NCBI GenBank assembly: GCA_964642165.1 | Contig: CAZXOC010000378.1 | Span: 1-5,940 of the forward strand | Reading direction: 5' to 3' | DNA: 5,940 nucleotides | Source: CAYRVX01 sp964642165 | Lineage (GTDB): Bacteria; Planctomycetota; Phycisphaerae; SM23-33 | Part shown: positions 1 through 5,231 of the stretch, piece by piece | Layout of the letters: the number at the start of each line of letters is the position of its first letter | Numbering within the stretch: the stretch's first letter is position 1 | Notes under the pieces: model-generated | What the model saw: only the letters and a program-made list of their open reading frames with translations | Databases searched by the model: none | What the model was told of the DNA's origin: nothing | Position numbers and translations under genes: made by a program

Positions 1-378
1 GCCAACATGATCGCCAAGCGCGGGCTGGTGATCGTCATCTCCGACCTGTACGACGAGCCCAGCGAGATCATGAGGGCCCTTCAGCACTTCGTCTACAAGA
101 AGCACCAGATCATCGTCTTTCACCTGCTGGACCCGGCGGAGCTGGAGTTCCCCTTCAAGAAGATCCTGACCTTCATGGACATGGAGACCGACGAGCGCCT
201 TCAGGTCGACCCGCGCTACGTCCGGGACGGCTACGTCGAGGAGATCAACGCCTTCATCGAGAACTACCGCCGGGAGTGCAGCGAGCGGAACATCGAGTAC
301 AGCCTGACCACGACCGACCAGCCGTACGACCGCATGCTCCTGGACTACCTGGCACGCCGCAAGGCGGTATACGGATAG
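1..378 (+). CDS. DUF58 domain-containing protein, C-terminal part (5' end outside window)
   Basis: The reading frame is open from the first base, so the true start lies upstream; 125 residues and the TAG stop are present. The fragment matches the C-terminal part of DUF58 proteins: a hydrophobic strand followed by ISDLYD (near residue 15), then a helix, the segment IIVFHLLDPAE, an EFPF motif, VDP followed by a tyrosine-containing helix, and an end of the type LLDYLARR. DUF58 proteins belong to the VWA superfamily, usually have about 300 residues and are usually encoded next to a MoxR AAA+ ATPase, with which they are thought to work as a chaperone or maturation pair. Roughly the first 170 residues should be missing here. 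The BatA-like gene follows after 15 bp, which supports one operon. The family assignment is firm; the cellular target is not known. Confidence 0.9.
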   Translation, partial: ANMIAKRGLVIVISDLYDEPSEIMRALQHFVYKKHQIIVFHLLDPAELEFPFKKILTFMDMETDERLQVDPRYVRDGYVEEINAFIENYRRECSERNIEYSLTTTDQPYDRMLLDYLARRKAVYG

Positions 379-379
379 C

Positions 380-388
380 GGAAGGCGG
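380..388 (+). promoter_or_regulatory. Ribosome binding site supporting the TTG start of the BatA-like gene
   Basis: A purine-rich GGAAGGCGG lies just after the stop codon of the DUF58 gene. Its GGAAGG core ends 8 bases before TTG at 394. No ATG gives a full N-terminal anchor here, and the residues after this TTG (LTFVEPLLL and onward) line up with the usual first residues of BatA-type proteins. A GTG at 415 is the main alternative but would cut into the first membrane anchor. Confidence 0.55.
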
Positions 389-393
389 ACAGC

Positions 394-2631
394 TTGTCCC
401 TTGCCCTGACATTCGTGGAGCCGCTGCTGCTGATCGGCGGACTGGCGGCCGGGATTCCGTTCGTCCTGCACCTGCTCTCCAGCGTCCGCGCGCAGGACAT
501 GATGTTCCCCACGCTGCGGTTCCTGCGGATGAGCATGGAGAAGACCGCCCGCCGGCGGCGGCTGCAGCACTGGCTGCTGCTGATTCTCCGCGCGGCGATG
601 TTCGCGGTCTTCGCGATGTGCGTCGCCGAGCCCGTCAGCCGCGCCACCGGCGGCTGGCTCAGCGGGCAGAGCTACTCGGGCGTCGTGATCCTCGACAACG
701 GCTACTCGATGGCCGTCAACGGCGCGAAGGGCACGCGTCTGGAGCGCGCCAAGGCCGAGGCCGCCGGCCTGCTCAGCGGCGACGAGAAGCCCTCCCTCGC
801 CGCCGTGCTGACCACCAACGGCGGCCTCGTCTCCCGCGACCTGTCCAGCGGGCTGGACACGCTGCGCGCCGGCATCAGCCGGGCCAGGGTCGGCTACGGG
901 CCCGTGCCGCTCGCCGAGCGGTTCCAGGCCGCCGTCCGCATGCTCGAGCGGGACCACGCTCCCCGCAAGGCCGTCTACCTCTTCAGCGACCTTCAGCGGA
1001 TCAGTTTCGAGAAGCTCGCGGCCCTGGCGGACCTCGCCGAGGCGAAGGACATCCACGTCCTGGTGGTCGATGCGTCCGCCGGCGAGCCGACGAACGTGGG
1101 CGTCACCGACCTGTCGATCACCGGGCGGCGGGTGGTGGACTCGGTGCTGGAGTTCAGCGCCGCGCTGGTGAACTCCTCGCCGACGGACAAGACGGTGGAC
1201 GCGGTGTTCCAGGTGGACGGTTCGCCGAACGTGCGCCGGGTCCGCAAGACGCTGCGGGCGGCCGGACAGGAAGGCGCCGCCGCGACCGTCCGGTTCCACC
1301 ACCGCTTCTCGGAGCCCGGCGAGGTCTCCGGGAAGATCTACCTGGACCTCACGGACGACCTGGCGGCGGACAACGTGCGGCGCTTCGCCCTGCGCGTCGG
1401 CGGGCGCGTCAAGGCCCTGGTGGTCCGGGCGCCGCTGGGCGAGGGCGGCGCGCTGGAGCCGTCGGCCATGCTGCGCCTCGCGCTGGAGCCGTACGAGGAG
1501 CAGACGATGCCCTGGCCGATCCGCCCGCGGGCCGTCGAGATCGAGGATCTCGCCGCCACGGACCTGGAGGGCACGGACATCGCGTTCTTCTGCGAGGCCC
1601 CGAGCTTCCGCCCCGAGCAGGCTCGCGCCGTCGCGGACTTCGCCGCCGGCGGGGGGACGGTGGTGCTGTTTCTCGGCCCGGGCGTCGATCCGGCCAACTA
1701 CAACGAGCGCTTCGTCCAGCAGGTCCCCGCCGAAGGCGGGCTGCTCCCGGGGCGGCTCGTCGAGGCCGTCGGCGAGATCGGGCCCGAAGCCGAGTCCGTT
1801 CAGCTCGGGCAGGTCGCCATCGAGCACCCGTACTTTGCCGGCCTGTACGAGAGCCACGCCGACTACCTCACCGCGCTGGTGCAGCGGTACTGGCGGCTGT
1901 CGCCGTCGCCCCGCCCGGGGCGGACCCTCGTGCGCCTCGCCAACGGCGACCCGCTGCTTCAGCTCAAGCGGTTCGGCGGCGGGCGGGTGGTCCTGTGCAC
2001 CACCACGTCCGGGCCGAAGTGGTCCAACCTGCCGATCACGGGGCTGTTCCTGCCGATGGTGGCGCGGATGAGCCTCCTGGCGCGGCAGCCGATCCAGGGC
2101 GCCGGCACGTACCTCGCCGGCGCGCAGGTGCCCATCCGCCCGCCGCTGTCCCCCGCCGAGCGCCCCCAGCCCGGGGAGAAGCTCTTCGTGAACGTCACGC
2201 CGCCGTACGACGGCCCGGCCGTGCCGGAGGCCGCCCAGCTGCCGCTGGCGCGGACGCCGGAGGGCTACCTCGCGACGTTCGCCGACACGCGCGAGGTGGG
2301 GCTGTACCGCTGGCACGTGACGCGCCCGAGCGGAGACGGGCCCAAGGGCTCCTTCGCCGTCAACCCCTTCGGCGGCGAGAGCCGGCTGGACGCCATCTCC
2401 CCCGGGGCCTTCCGCCGGGCGATGCGCGCCAACGGGCTGGAGAGGGTCTACGTGGCGCCCAGCCTGGCAGCCGTCCACGAAGCCGCTACCGCCGAGTCCG
2501 AGGGACGGAACTGGTGGGACCTGCTGCTCGTGGCGACGATCCTGATCCTCGTCTTCGAGGCCGTCGTCGCCAACCGCCGCTCGCGCGACGAGGCCGTCCC
2601 CGTCCACCTCCAGCCCGGCGCCGCGGCGTGA
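394..2631 (+). CDS. BatA-like membrane protein with VWA-like and amidotransferase-like domains
   Basis: A 745-residue protein. The N-terminus fits the BatA/aerotolerance-regulator double anchor: hydrophobic stretch at about 8-27 (PFVLHLL), a basic region with KTARRRR, and a second helix at about 60-78. A VWA-like domain follows: strand VVIL then D101-N-G103-Y-S105, and a second strand ending LFSD199. The canonical metal-site motif is DxSxS, so the first serine is glycine here. Residues about 390-432 (TDIAFF, PEQARAV, FAAGGGTVVLFLG) look like a glutamine-amidotransferase-like Rossmann segment, and about 529-560 (GRVVLCTTT, KWSNLP) is typical of large planctomycete BatA relatives. A final helix lies at about 707-727, followed by a short charged tail. 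The bulk of the protein probably sits outside the cytoplasmic membrane, anchored at both ends. Within the family, such proteins act with MoxR and DUF58, with stress tolerance or envelope assembly proposed; the exact role is unproven. The TTG start is 15 bp after the DUF58 stop, indicating co-transcription. Confidence 0.85.
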   Translation: MSLALTFVEPLLLIGGLAAGIPFVLHLLSSVRAQDMMFPTLRFLRMSMEKTARRRRLQHWLLLILRAAMFAVFAMCVAEPVSRATGGWLSGQSYSGVVILDNGYSMAVNGAKGTRLERAKAEAAGLLSGDEKPSLAAVLTTNGGLVSRDLSSGLDTLRAGISRARVGYGPVPLAERFQAAVRMLERDHAPRKAVYLFSDLQRISFEKLAALADLAEAKDIHVLVVDASAGEPTNVGVTDLSITGRRVVDSVLEFSAALVNSSPTDKTVDAVFQVDGSPNVRRVRKTLRAAGQEGAAATVRFHHRFSEPGEVSGKIYLDLTDDLAADNVRRFALRVGGRVKALVVRAPLGEGGALEPSAMLRLALEPYEEQTMPWPIRPRAVEIEDLAATDLEGTDIAFFCEAPSFRPEQARAVADFAAGGGTVVLFLGPGVDPANYNERFVQQVPAEGGLLPGRLVEAVGEIGPEAESVQLGQVAIEHPYFAGLYESHADYLTALVQRYWRLSPSPRPGRTLVRLANGDPLLQLKRFGGGRVVLCTTTSGPKWSNLPITGLFLPMVARMSLLARQPIQGAGTYLAGAQVPIRPPLSPAERPQPGEKLFVNVTPPYDGPAVPEAAQLPLARTPEGYLATFADTREVGLYRWHVTRPSGDGPKGSFAVNPFGGESRLDAISPGAFRRAMRANGLERVYVAPSLAAVHEAATAESEGRNWWDLLLVATILILVFEAVVANRRSRDEAVPVHLQPGAAA

Positions 2632-2641
2632 GGTCGCCTCA
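2629..2641. repeat. 13-bp palindrome joining two convergent stop codons
   Basis: TGAGG-TCG-CCTCA spans the TGA of the BatA-like gene (2629-2631), the whole 7-bp gap and the TGA of the opposing membrane-protein gene (2639-2641). A further CCGGC (2615-2619) and GCCGG (2642-2646) could extend the fold with an asymmetric bulge. There is no T tract on either side, so it is at best a weak bidirectional transcript end. Part of the symmetry is automatic, because two opposing TGA stops always pair. Confidence 0.35.
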
Positions 2642-4111
2642 GCCGGCTTGGGCGTCCTGGCGGCGCCCGTTGTAGGCCAGGGCCTTGATGAGCTTGTGGT
2701 AGCCGCTGCGCGAGAGGCGCGTCAGCTCGTGGTGCATCCGGACGGCCACGAGGCGGCGCGACAGGACGTCCCTGGCGGCGACGGCGTCGTCGAGGAGCTC
2801 GTTGACCTCGGCTGCCGACTCGCCGCCGCGCCGGTGCCCCAGCAGCGCCGCCTTGAGCCCGCCGCGGTCGACGAGCATGGCGACGCGGACGGCGCGCAGC
2901 GACGTAGCGTGCCGCGGCTCGAGCAGCTCCGGGCGGTCGGACCGGAGGTAGGCGGCGAGCTTCTCGAGGCCGCGTTGGGCCTGGCGGACGAACGCCCGGG
3001 CCCGCTGGACGTCGCGGCGGTTGCGTCCTTCGGCCTGGAGGTCGCCCATCACGTCGTAGTCCAGCGTGCCGTCGCAGTAGTCCGGGTCGTACCGCATCCG
3101 CAGGTCGGTGGCCAGGGCGAAGCAGCAGTAGAGCATGTGATCGAGCATGTCGCGCGCCGTGTCGAAGTCGCGCCCGAAGACGCGGCGGACGCCTTCCCTC
3201 CGGCGGCGCAGCACCTCCGCCCGCGCGCCCTCGAAGGACGCCAGCCACTCCGAGTCCTCGGTGCCCGGCCAGAGCAGCACCTGGCAGTTGAACAGGTCCG
3301 TCTTGTACTTGCGGTTGAGGTGCTGGACCGCGCTGCCGACCGTGATGGCGACCATCCGCGTGATGAAGAGGAACCACAGCCGCTGCATGAGCCGGCGGGG
3401 GTTGAACGTCAGCGCCGCTCCCACGCCGGTGAGCCCCGCTTCGGCGCGGGCGGCGAGCAGCGTCGAGTTGCCGTCGAACTGCTCCATGAGCTTCGTGTCG
3501 CTGCGGTCCAGGTAGGCCCCGTCGCGCCAGTCTTCCAGGTAGCGCAGGTCCAGCCCGACGAGGTGCATCTGCTGGATCTGCGGCAGGTGGCTGGTGAGGG
3601 CCTTGTGCGCCCGCCGGAAGAAGCTGGACTTCTCGCGGTCGAGGGCCTCGCTCTCGGTCTGCCCGTTCAGGCGGGCGCAGTCGTCGGCGCCGTCGGCCCT
3701 GCCCGCCAGCCGCAGCCGACACTCGTACTTGAAGAGGCGCTGCCACAGGGCGTTGAGGTGCTCGTCGGCCTCGGCCTTGCGGTAGTCCTCCATGAGGTTC
3801 AGGTCGCTGGCCTGCGCCACGGTCAGCAGGCGCGAGGCGATCAGGCTCGGGACGACCTTCAGCAGCGTCCCGACCGCCAGCGACGATCCGCCGATGATCA
3901 GCGGAAGGGCGATCGCCTGCCGCACCGTGAAGCCCGGCAGGCCGAACTCCTTCGCCGTCACGCCCAGCAGCGAGACGCCCGCGGTGAACATCGTGTACCG
4001 CAGCGACCGGCGGTAAATCAGGTTGCCGATCGTGTACAGCACGTCCAGCGGGGCGATCAGCCGCCGGAGGTCGCCCAGGATGGCCGTGATGCTCCTTCGT
4101 TTGTTGTTCAT
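2639..4111 (-). CDS. Membrane protein of unknown function, second gene of the PLD operon
   Basis: A 490-residue protein that I do not recognise. Two hydrophobic helices stand near the N-terminus (about 37-57 and 64-92, the latter with PLIIGGSSLAVGTLL). A third possible one is at about 241-262 (LWFLFITRMVAITVG). The remainder is long, charged and helix-rich. Sections that look constrained include a tryptophan-containing stretch LLWPGTEDSEWL (about 279-290), an Arg-rich helix leading into VFGRDFDTARDMLDHM (about 311-326), and RYDPDYCDGTLDYD (about 340-353). No signal peptide, catalytic signature or known fold stands out. The ATG at 4111 overlaps the TGA of the PLD gene in ATGA, and only a weak GGCGGCGG precedes it, so its translation is probably coupled to the upstream gene. 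The long open frame continuing upstream past 4111 is a shadow through the PLD gene. Ending 8 bp from a convergent gene argues for a complete C-terminus. Being a gene is near certain; function is unknown. Confidence 0.8.
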   Translation of the reverse strand: MNNKRRSITAILGDLRRLIAPLDVLYTIGNLIYRRSLRYTMFTAGVSLLGVTAKEFGLPGFTVRQAIALPLIIGGSSLAVGTLLKVVPSLIASRLLTVAQASDLNLMEDYRKAEADEHLNALWQRLFKYECRLRLAGRADGADDCARLNGQTESEALDREKSSFFRRAHKALTSHLPQIQQMHLVGLDLRYLEDWRDGAYLDRSDTKLMEQFDGNSTLLAARAEAGLTGVGAALTFNPRRLMQRLWFLFITRMVAITVGSAVQHLNRKYKTDLFNCQVLLWPGTEDSEWLASFEGARAEVLRRRREGVRRVFGRDFDTARDMLDHMLYCCFALATDLRMRYDPDYCDGTLDYDVMGDLQAEGRNRRDVQRARAFVRQAQRGLEKLAAYLRSDRPELLEPRHATSLRAVRVAMLVDRGGLKAALLGHRRGGESAAEVNELLDDAVAARDVLSRRLVAVRMHHELTRLSRSGYHKLIKALAYNGRRQDAQAG

Positions 4112-4800
4112 CGCTTGAACCGCCGCCACAGGGCCTCGAAGGCCCGCCGGAACGCGCCGACCAGCCGCGGGTCGTCGGTCACGACGAAGTTCTCCTGGTT
4201 GTGCAAGGCGGCCGTACGCGTCCAGTTGTAGCTGCCCGTCAGCACGCGCTCGTCGTCGAAGACGGCGAACTTGTGGTGCATGTGGTACTCGGATCGGTCC
4301 GTCCGCACGGCGATGCCGGCATGGCGGAACGCCTCGATGTCGCTGCCCGGGTCGAGGGCCTTCTCGCCGTCGGTGATGATCCGGACCGCCACGCCGCGCC
4401 GGTGGGCGTGGAGGATGGCCCGGCTGATGCGGTCGTCGGTGATGGTGAACACGCAGGCGTCCGCCGTTCGTCGGGCGGCGGCGAACAGGTCGGCGATCTT
4501 CGCCGGGCAGTTGTCGTCGGGCGTGAAGCGTGCCTCGGCGCGGACGGCCGTCTCCGGCAGGCCGCCGACGACGCGCAGGATCTTGGCGACCTGCTCCAGC
4601 CAGTCGAGCACGAGGAGGTTGTCCCGCCCTCGCGTCGCCTCGCGGGCGATCTCGAAGGCCCGGTTGCACAGGTAGGCCGTCTCCGCGTCGTCCGGGCCGA
4701 GCTCCCCCAGCAGCTCGCCCAGCGCTCGCCTCTCGCCGCGGGACAGGCGAAGGTCCTCCAGCGTCGTCCGGAGGATGTTGTCGATGTCCTTCAACTCCAC
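4108..4800 (-). CDS. Single-HKD phospholipase D-family protein (Nuc/MitoPLD-like)
   Basis: A 230-residue protein when read from GTG at 4800. The C-terminal half carries one complete HKD signature: H175-H-K177 followed four residues later by D182, then G189-S190-Y-N-W-T and the acidic residue E203 in a HNQEN segment. Upstream hallmarks are ARFTPDDNCPAKI (about 90-102), VFTITDDRIS (about 117-126) and a RGVAVRIITD strand (about 135-144). This pattern matches the bacterial Nuc and mitochondrial cardiolipin hydrolase (MitoPLD/Zucchini) group, whose members form dimers so that two HKD motifs build one active site, and cut phosphodiester bonds in nucleic acid or phospholipid. The sequence does not tell which substrate applies. 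Residues 1-60 form a separate charged helical region that vaguely resembles TerB-like helical domains; I cannot assign it. There is no signal peptide or membrane helix, so it is probably cytoplasmic, perhaps held at the membrane by its partner. It overlaps the next gene by 4 bp. An upstream TTG at 4842 is open but lacks a convincing binding site. Confidence 0.88.
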   Translation of the reverse strand: MELKDIDNILRTTLEDLRLSRGERRALGELLGELGPDDAETAYLCNRAFEIAREATRGRDNLLVLDWLEQVAKILRVVGGLPETAVRAEARFTPDDNCPAKIADLFAAARRTADACVFTITDDRISRAILHAHRRGVAVRIITDGEKALDPGSDIEAFRHAGIAVRTDRSEYHMHHKFAVFDDERVLTGSYNWTRTAALHNQENFVVTDDPRLVGAFRRAFEALWRRFKR

Positions 4801-4808
4801 GCGACCTG

Positions 4809-4813
4809 CTCCC
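4809..4813 (-). promoter_or_regulatory. Ribosome binding site choosing the GTG start of the PLD gene
   Basis: GGGAG on the - strand sits 8 bases before GTG at 4800, a standard distance. This favours the 230-residue form over the longer form starting at TTG 4842, whose extra 14 residues are Arg-rich and low in complexity. Confidence 0.55.
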
Positions 4814-4959
4814 GTCGCATCCGGCCTGACGCGTCGCCCCAAGGGCGCCGACGCACGCAGCCCGGCCCCTATTCACTCGCAGGCCCGACGGTTTCCTCGC
4901 GTTCCGGGCCGCCTCGGCACGCACCGTGCGGCGAGCTCCCTCTCGGCTGTGGGGCAGAT

Positions 4960-4987
4960 ATCATACGGCGTTCCGCGCGGAGTTCAA
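4960..4987 (-). promoter_or_regulatory. Putative sigma-70-type promoter for the PLD operon
   Basis: On the - strand TTGAAC (4987-4982) and TATGAT (4965-4960) are separated by 16 bp, a good match in an otherwise GC-rich region. Transcription would start near 4953, leaving a leader of about 150 nt before GTG 4800. The spacer contains a perfect 10-bp palindrome (4972-4981). This is inferred from consensus and position only. Confidence 0.45.
4972..4981. repeat. 10-bp palindrome in the promoter spacer (possible operator)
   Basis: TCCGCGCGGA is a perfect palindrome lying between the putative -35 and -10 elements of the PLD operon promoter. A repressor bound here would block RNA polymerase. Palindromes made only of G and C are frequent in GC-rich DNA, so the position is the main argument. 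Confidence 0.25.
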
Positions 4988-5053
4988 GCGATATGTGCCC
5001 ACGCCGTGGCGCGGGGCCGCGACAGGGACGCCTTGGGGGGAGGACCTCGGCGC

Positions 5054-5090
5054 AAAAAAAGTGCCCCGGCGGCTGGGCGGGTGCCGGGGC
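5054..5090 (-). terminator. Rho-independent terminator-like hairpin on the - strand
   Basis: Read on the - strand, GCCCCGGC (5090-5083) and GCCGGGGC (5070-5063) form a perfect 8-bp, all-GC stem with a 12-nt loop, followed after AC by seven T (5060-5054). This is the textbook arrangement of an intrinsic terminator. No - strand gene lies between it and the right edge of the window, so it would end antisense or leader transcription heading for the PLD operon. A 6-bp alternative pairing (5062-5067 with 5092-5097) would exclude the main stem. Confidence 0.5.
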
Positions 5091-5095
5091 TGGGG
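5075..5095 (+). other. G-quadruplex-type motif
   Basis: Four runs of G (GGG 5075-5077, GGG 5079-5081, GGGG 5086-5089, GGGG 5092-5095) with loops of 1, 4 and 2 bases satisfy the usual G3+ loop 1-7 rule on the + strand. The motif overlaps the arm of the terminator-like hairpin, so the two structures would compete. Such motifs are expected now and then in DNA this rich in G. Confidence 0.35.
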
Positions 5096-5141
5096 CATTG
5101 GTGCTGGGCCTTGTGTGGGCCAGCTTGCGGTTGCCAAGGTG

Positions 5142-5170
5142 TTTCAATTGCTCCATGGGGAACGTATGAT
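5142..5170 (+). promoter_or_regulatory. Putative promoter of the lipoprotein gene
   Basis: A good -10 hexamer, TATGAT (5165-5170), lies 17 bp after a poor -35 match, TTTCAA (5142-5147). The surrounding 40 bp are clearly less GC-rich than the rest of the window. Transcription would start near 5177, about 55 bases before the ATG. The same 9-mer CGTATGATA contains the -10 of the opposing PLD promoter. Confidence 0.35.
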
Positions 5171-5178
5171 ACAGGACA

Positions 5179-5213
5179 GCGGCGACCAAGCGACCGCCGC
5201 GCTTTTTCGCCGC
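5179..5213 (+). other. Stem-loop at the predicted 5' end of the lipoprotein mRNA
   Basis: GCGGCGA (5179-5185) pairs perfectly with TCGCCGC (5207-5213). Inside it AAGCG (5188-5192) pairs with CGCTT (5200-5204) around a 7-nt loop, with a 2x2 internal loop between the stems. The run of T at 5203-5207 lies inside the hairpin, so this is not a terminator for the + strand. It ends 8 bases before the ribosome binding site and starts about where the transcript is predicted to begin. Confidence 0.4.
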
Positions 5214-5220
5214 AGTTTGC

Positions 5221-5226
5221 GAGGAA
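5221..5226 (+). promoter_or_regulatory. Ribosome binding site of the lipoprotein gene
   Basis: GAGGAA precedes ATG 5232 with 5 bases between. This, and the signal peptide that starts directly after it, fixes the start against the in-frame ATG at 5166, which overlaps the -10 element and has no binding site. Confidence 0.7.
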
Positions 5227-5231
5227 AGCCC

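Larger units (their letters stand above)
4801..5231. other. Divergent intergenic region between the PLD operon and the lipoprotein gene
   Basis: These 431 bp contain no gene I can support: short frames across them lack ribosome binding sites and domain content. From left to right they hold the likely 5' leader of the PLD operon (about 4801-4953), a promoter-like pair for that operon, a region rich in runs of G (5018-5100) with a terminator-like hairpin facing the - strand, an AT-richer patch (5131-5172) with a promoter-like element for the lipoprotein gene, and a stem-loop before its ribosome binding site. Inside the PLD leader, GGCCCGACG (4882-4890) can pair with CGT and CGGGCC (4900-4910) to form a bulged hairpin, and GCACG/CGTGC (4917-4929) forms a smaller one. 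Confidence 0.6.

Noticed and set aside
276..2675. A 799-codon + strand frame overlapping the DUF58 and BatA-like genes
   Set aside because: Its translation is Arg/Pro/Ala-rich, without domains or membrane segments, as expected for an alternate frame of GC-rich coding DNA; the frame at 394-2631 carries clear family motifs.
2648..4231. A 527-codon + strand frame antisense to the membrane-protein gene
   Set aside because: It is low in complexity, has no ribosome binding site or domain, and the opposite strand carries helices and the ATGA overlap with the PLD gene.
4801..4842. Longer PLD protein starting at TTG 4842
   Set aside because: There is no convincing ribosome binding site before it, whereas GGGAG sits 8 bases before GTG 4800, and the added residues look non-coding.
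2639..4924. A 761-residue fusion reading of the membrane protein extended upstream through the PLD gene
   Set aside because: The part before 4111 reads the PLD gene out of frame and is Arg/Gly/Pro-rich; the ATG in the ATGA overlap is the sensible start.
4110..4992. 11-bp inverted repeat: ATCGCTTGAAC at 4110-4120 and GTTCAAGCGAT at 4982-4992
   Set aside because: Several inverted matches of this length are expected by chance in 6 kb; one copy is the end of the PLD coding sequence and the match stops abruptly on both sides.
4869..5189. A 106-codon - strand frame across the intergenic region
   Set aside because: It runs through the terminator-like hairpin and the putative PLD promoter, is Pro/Ala/Arg-rich and shows no domain.
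5201..5210. T5 run after GC-rich sequence as a + strand terminator
   Set aside because: The T run lies inside the hairpin formed by 5179-5213 and directly upstream of the lipoprotein gene's ribosome binding site, so it does not follow a complete stem.
5166..5231. N-terminal extension of the lipoprotein to ATG 5166
   Set aside because: It would bury the signal peptide behind 22 charged residues, has no ribosome binding site and overlaps the -10 element.
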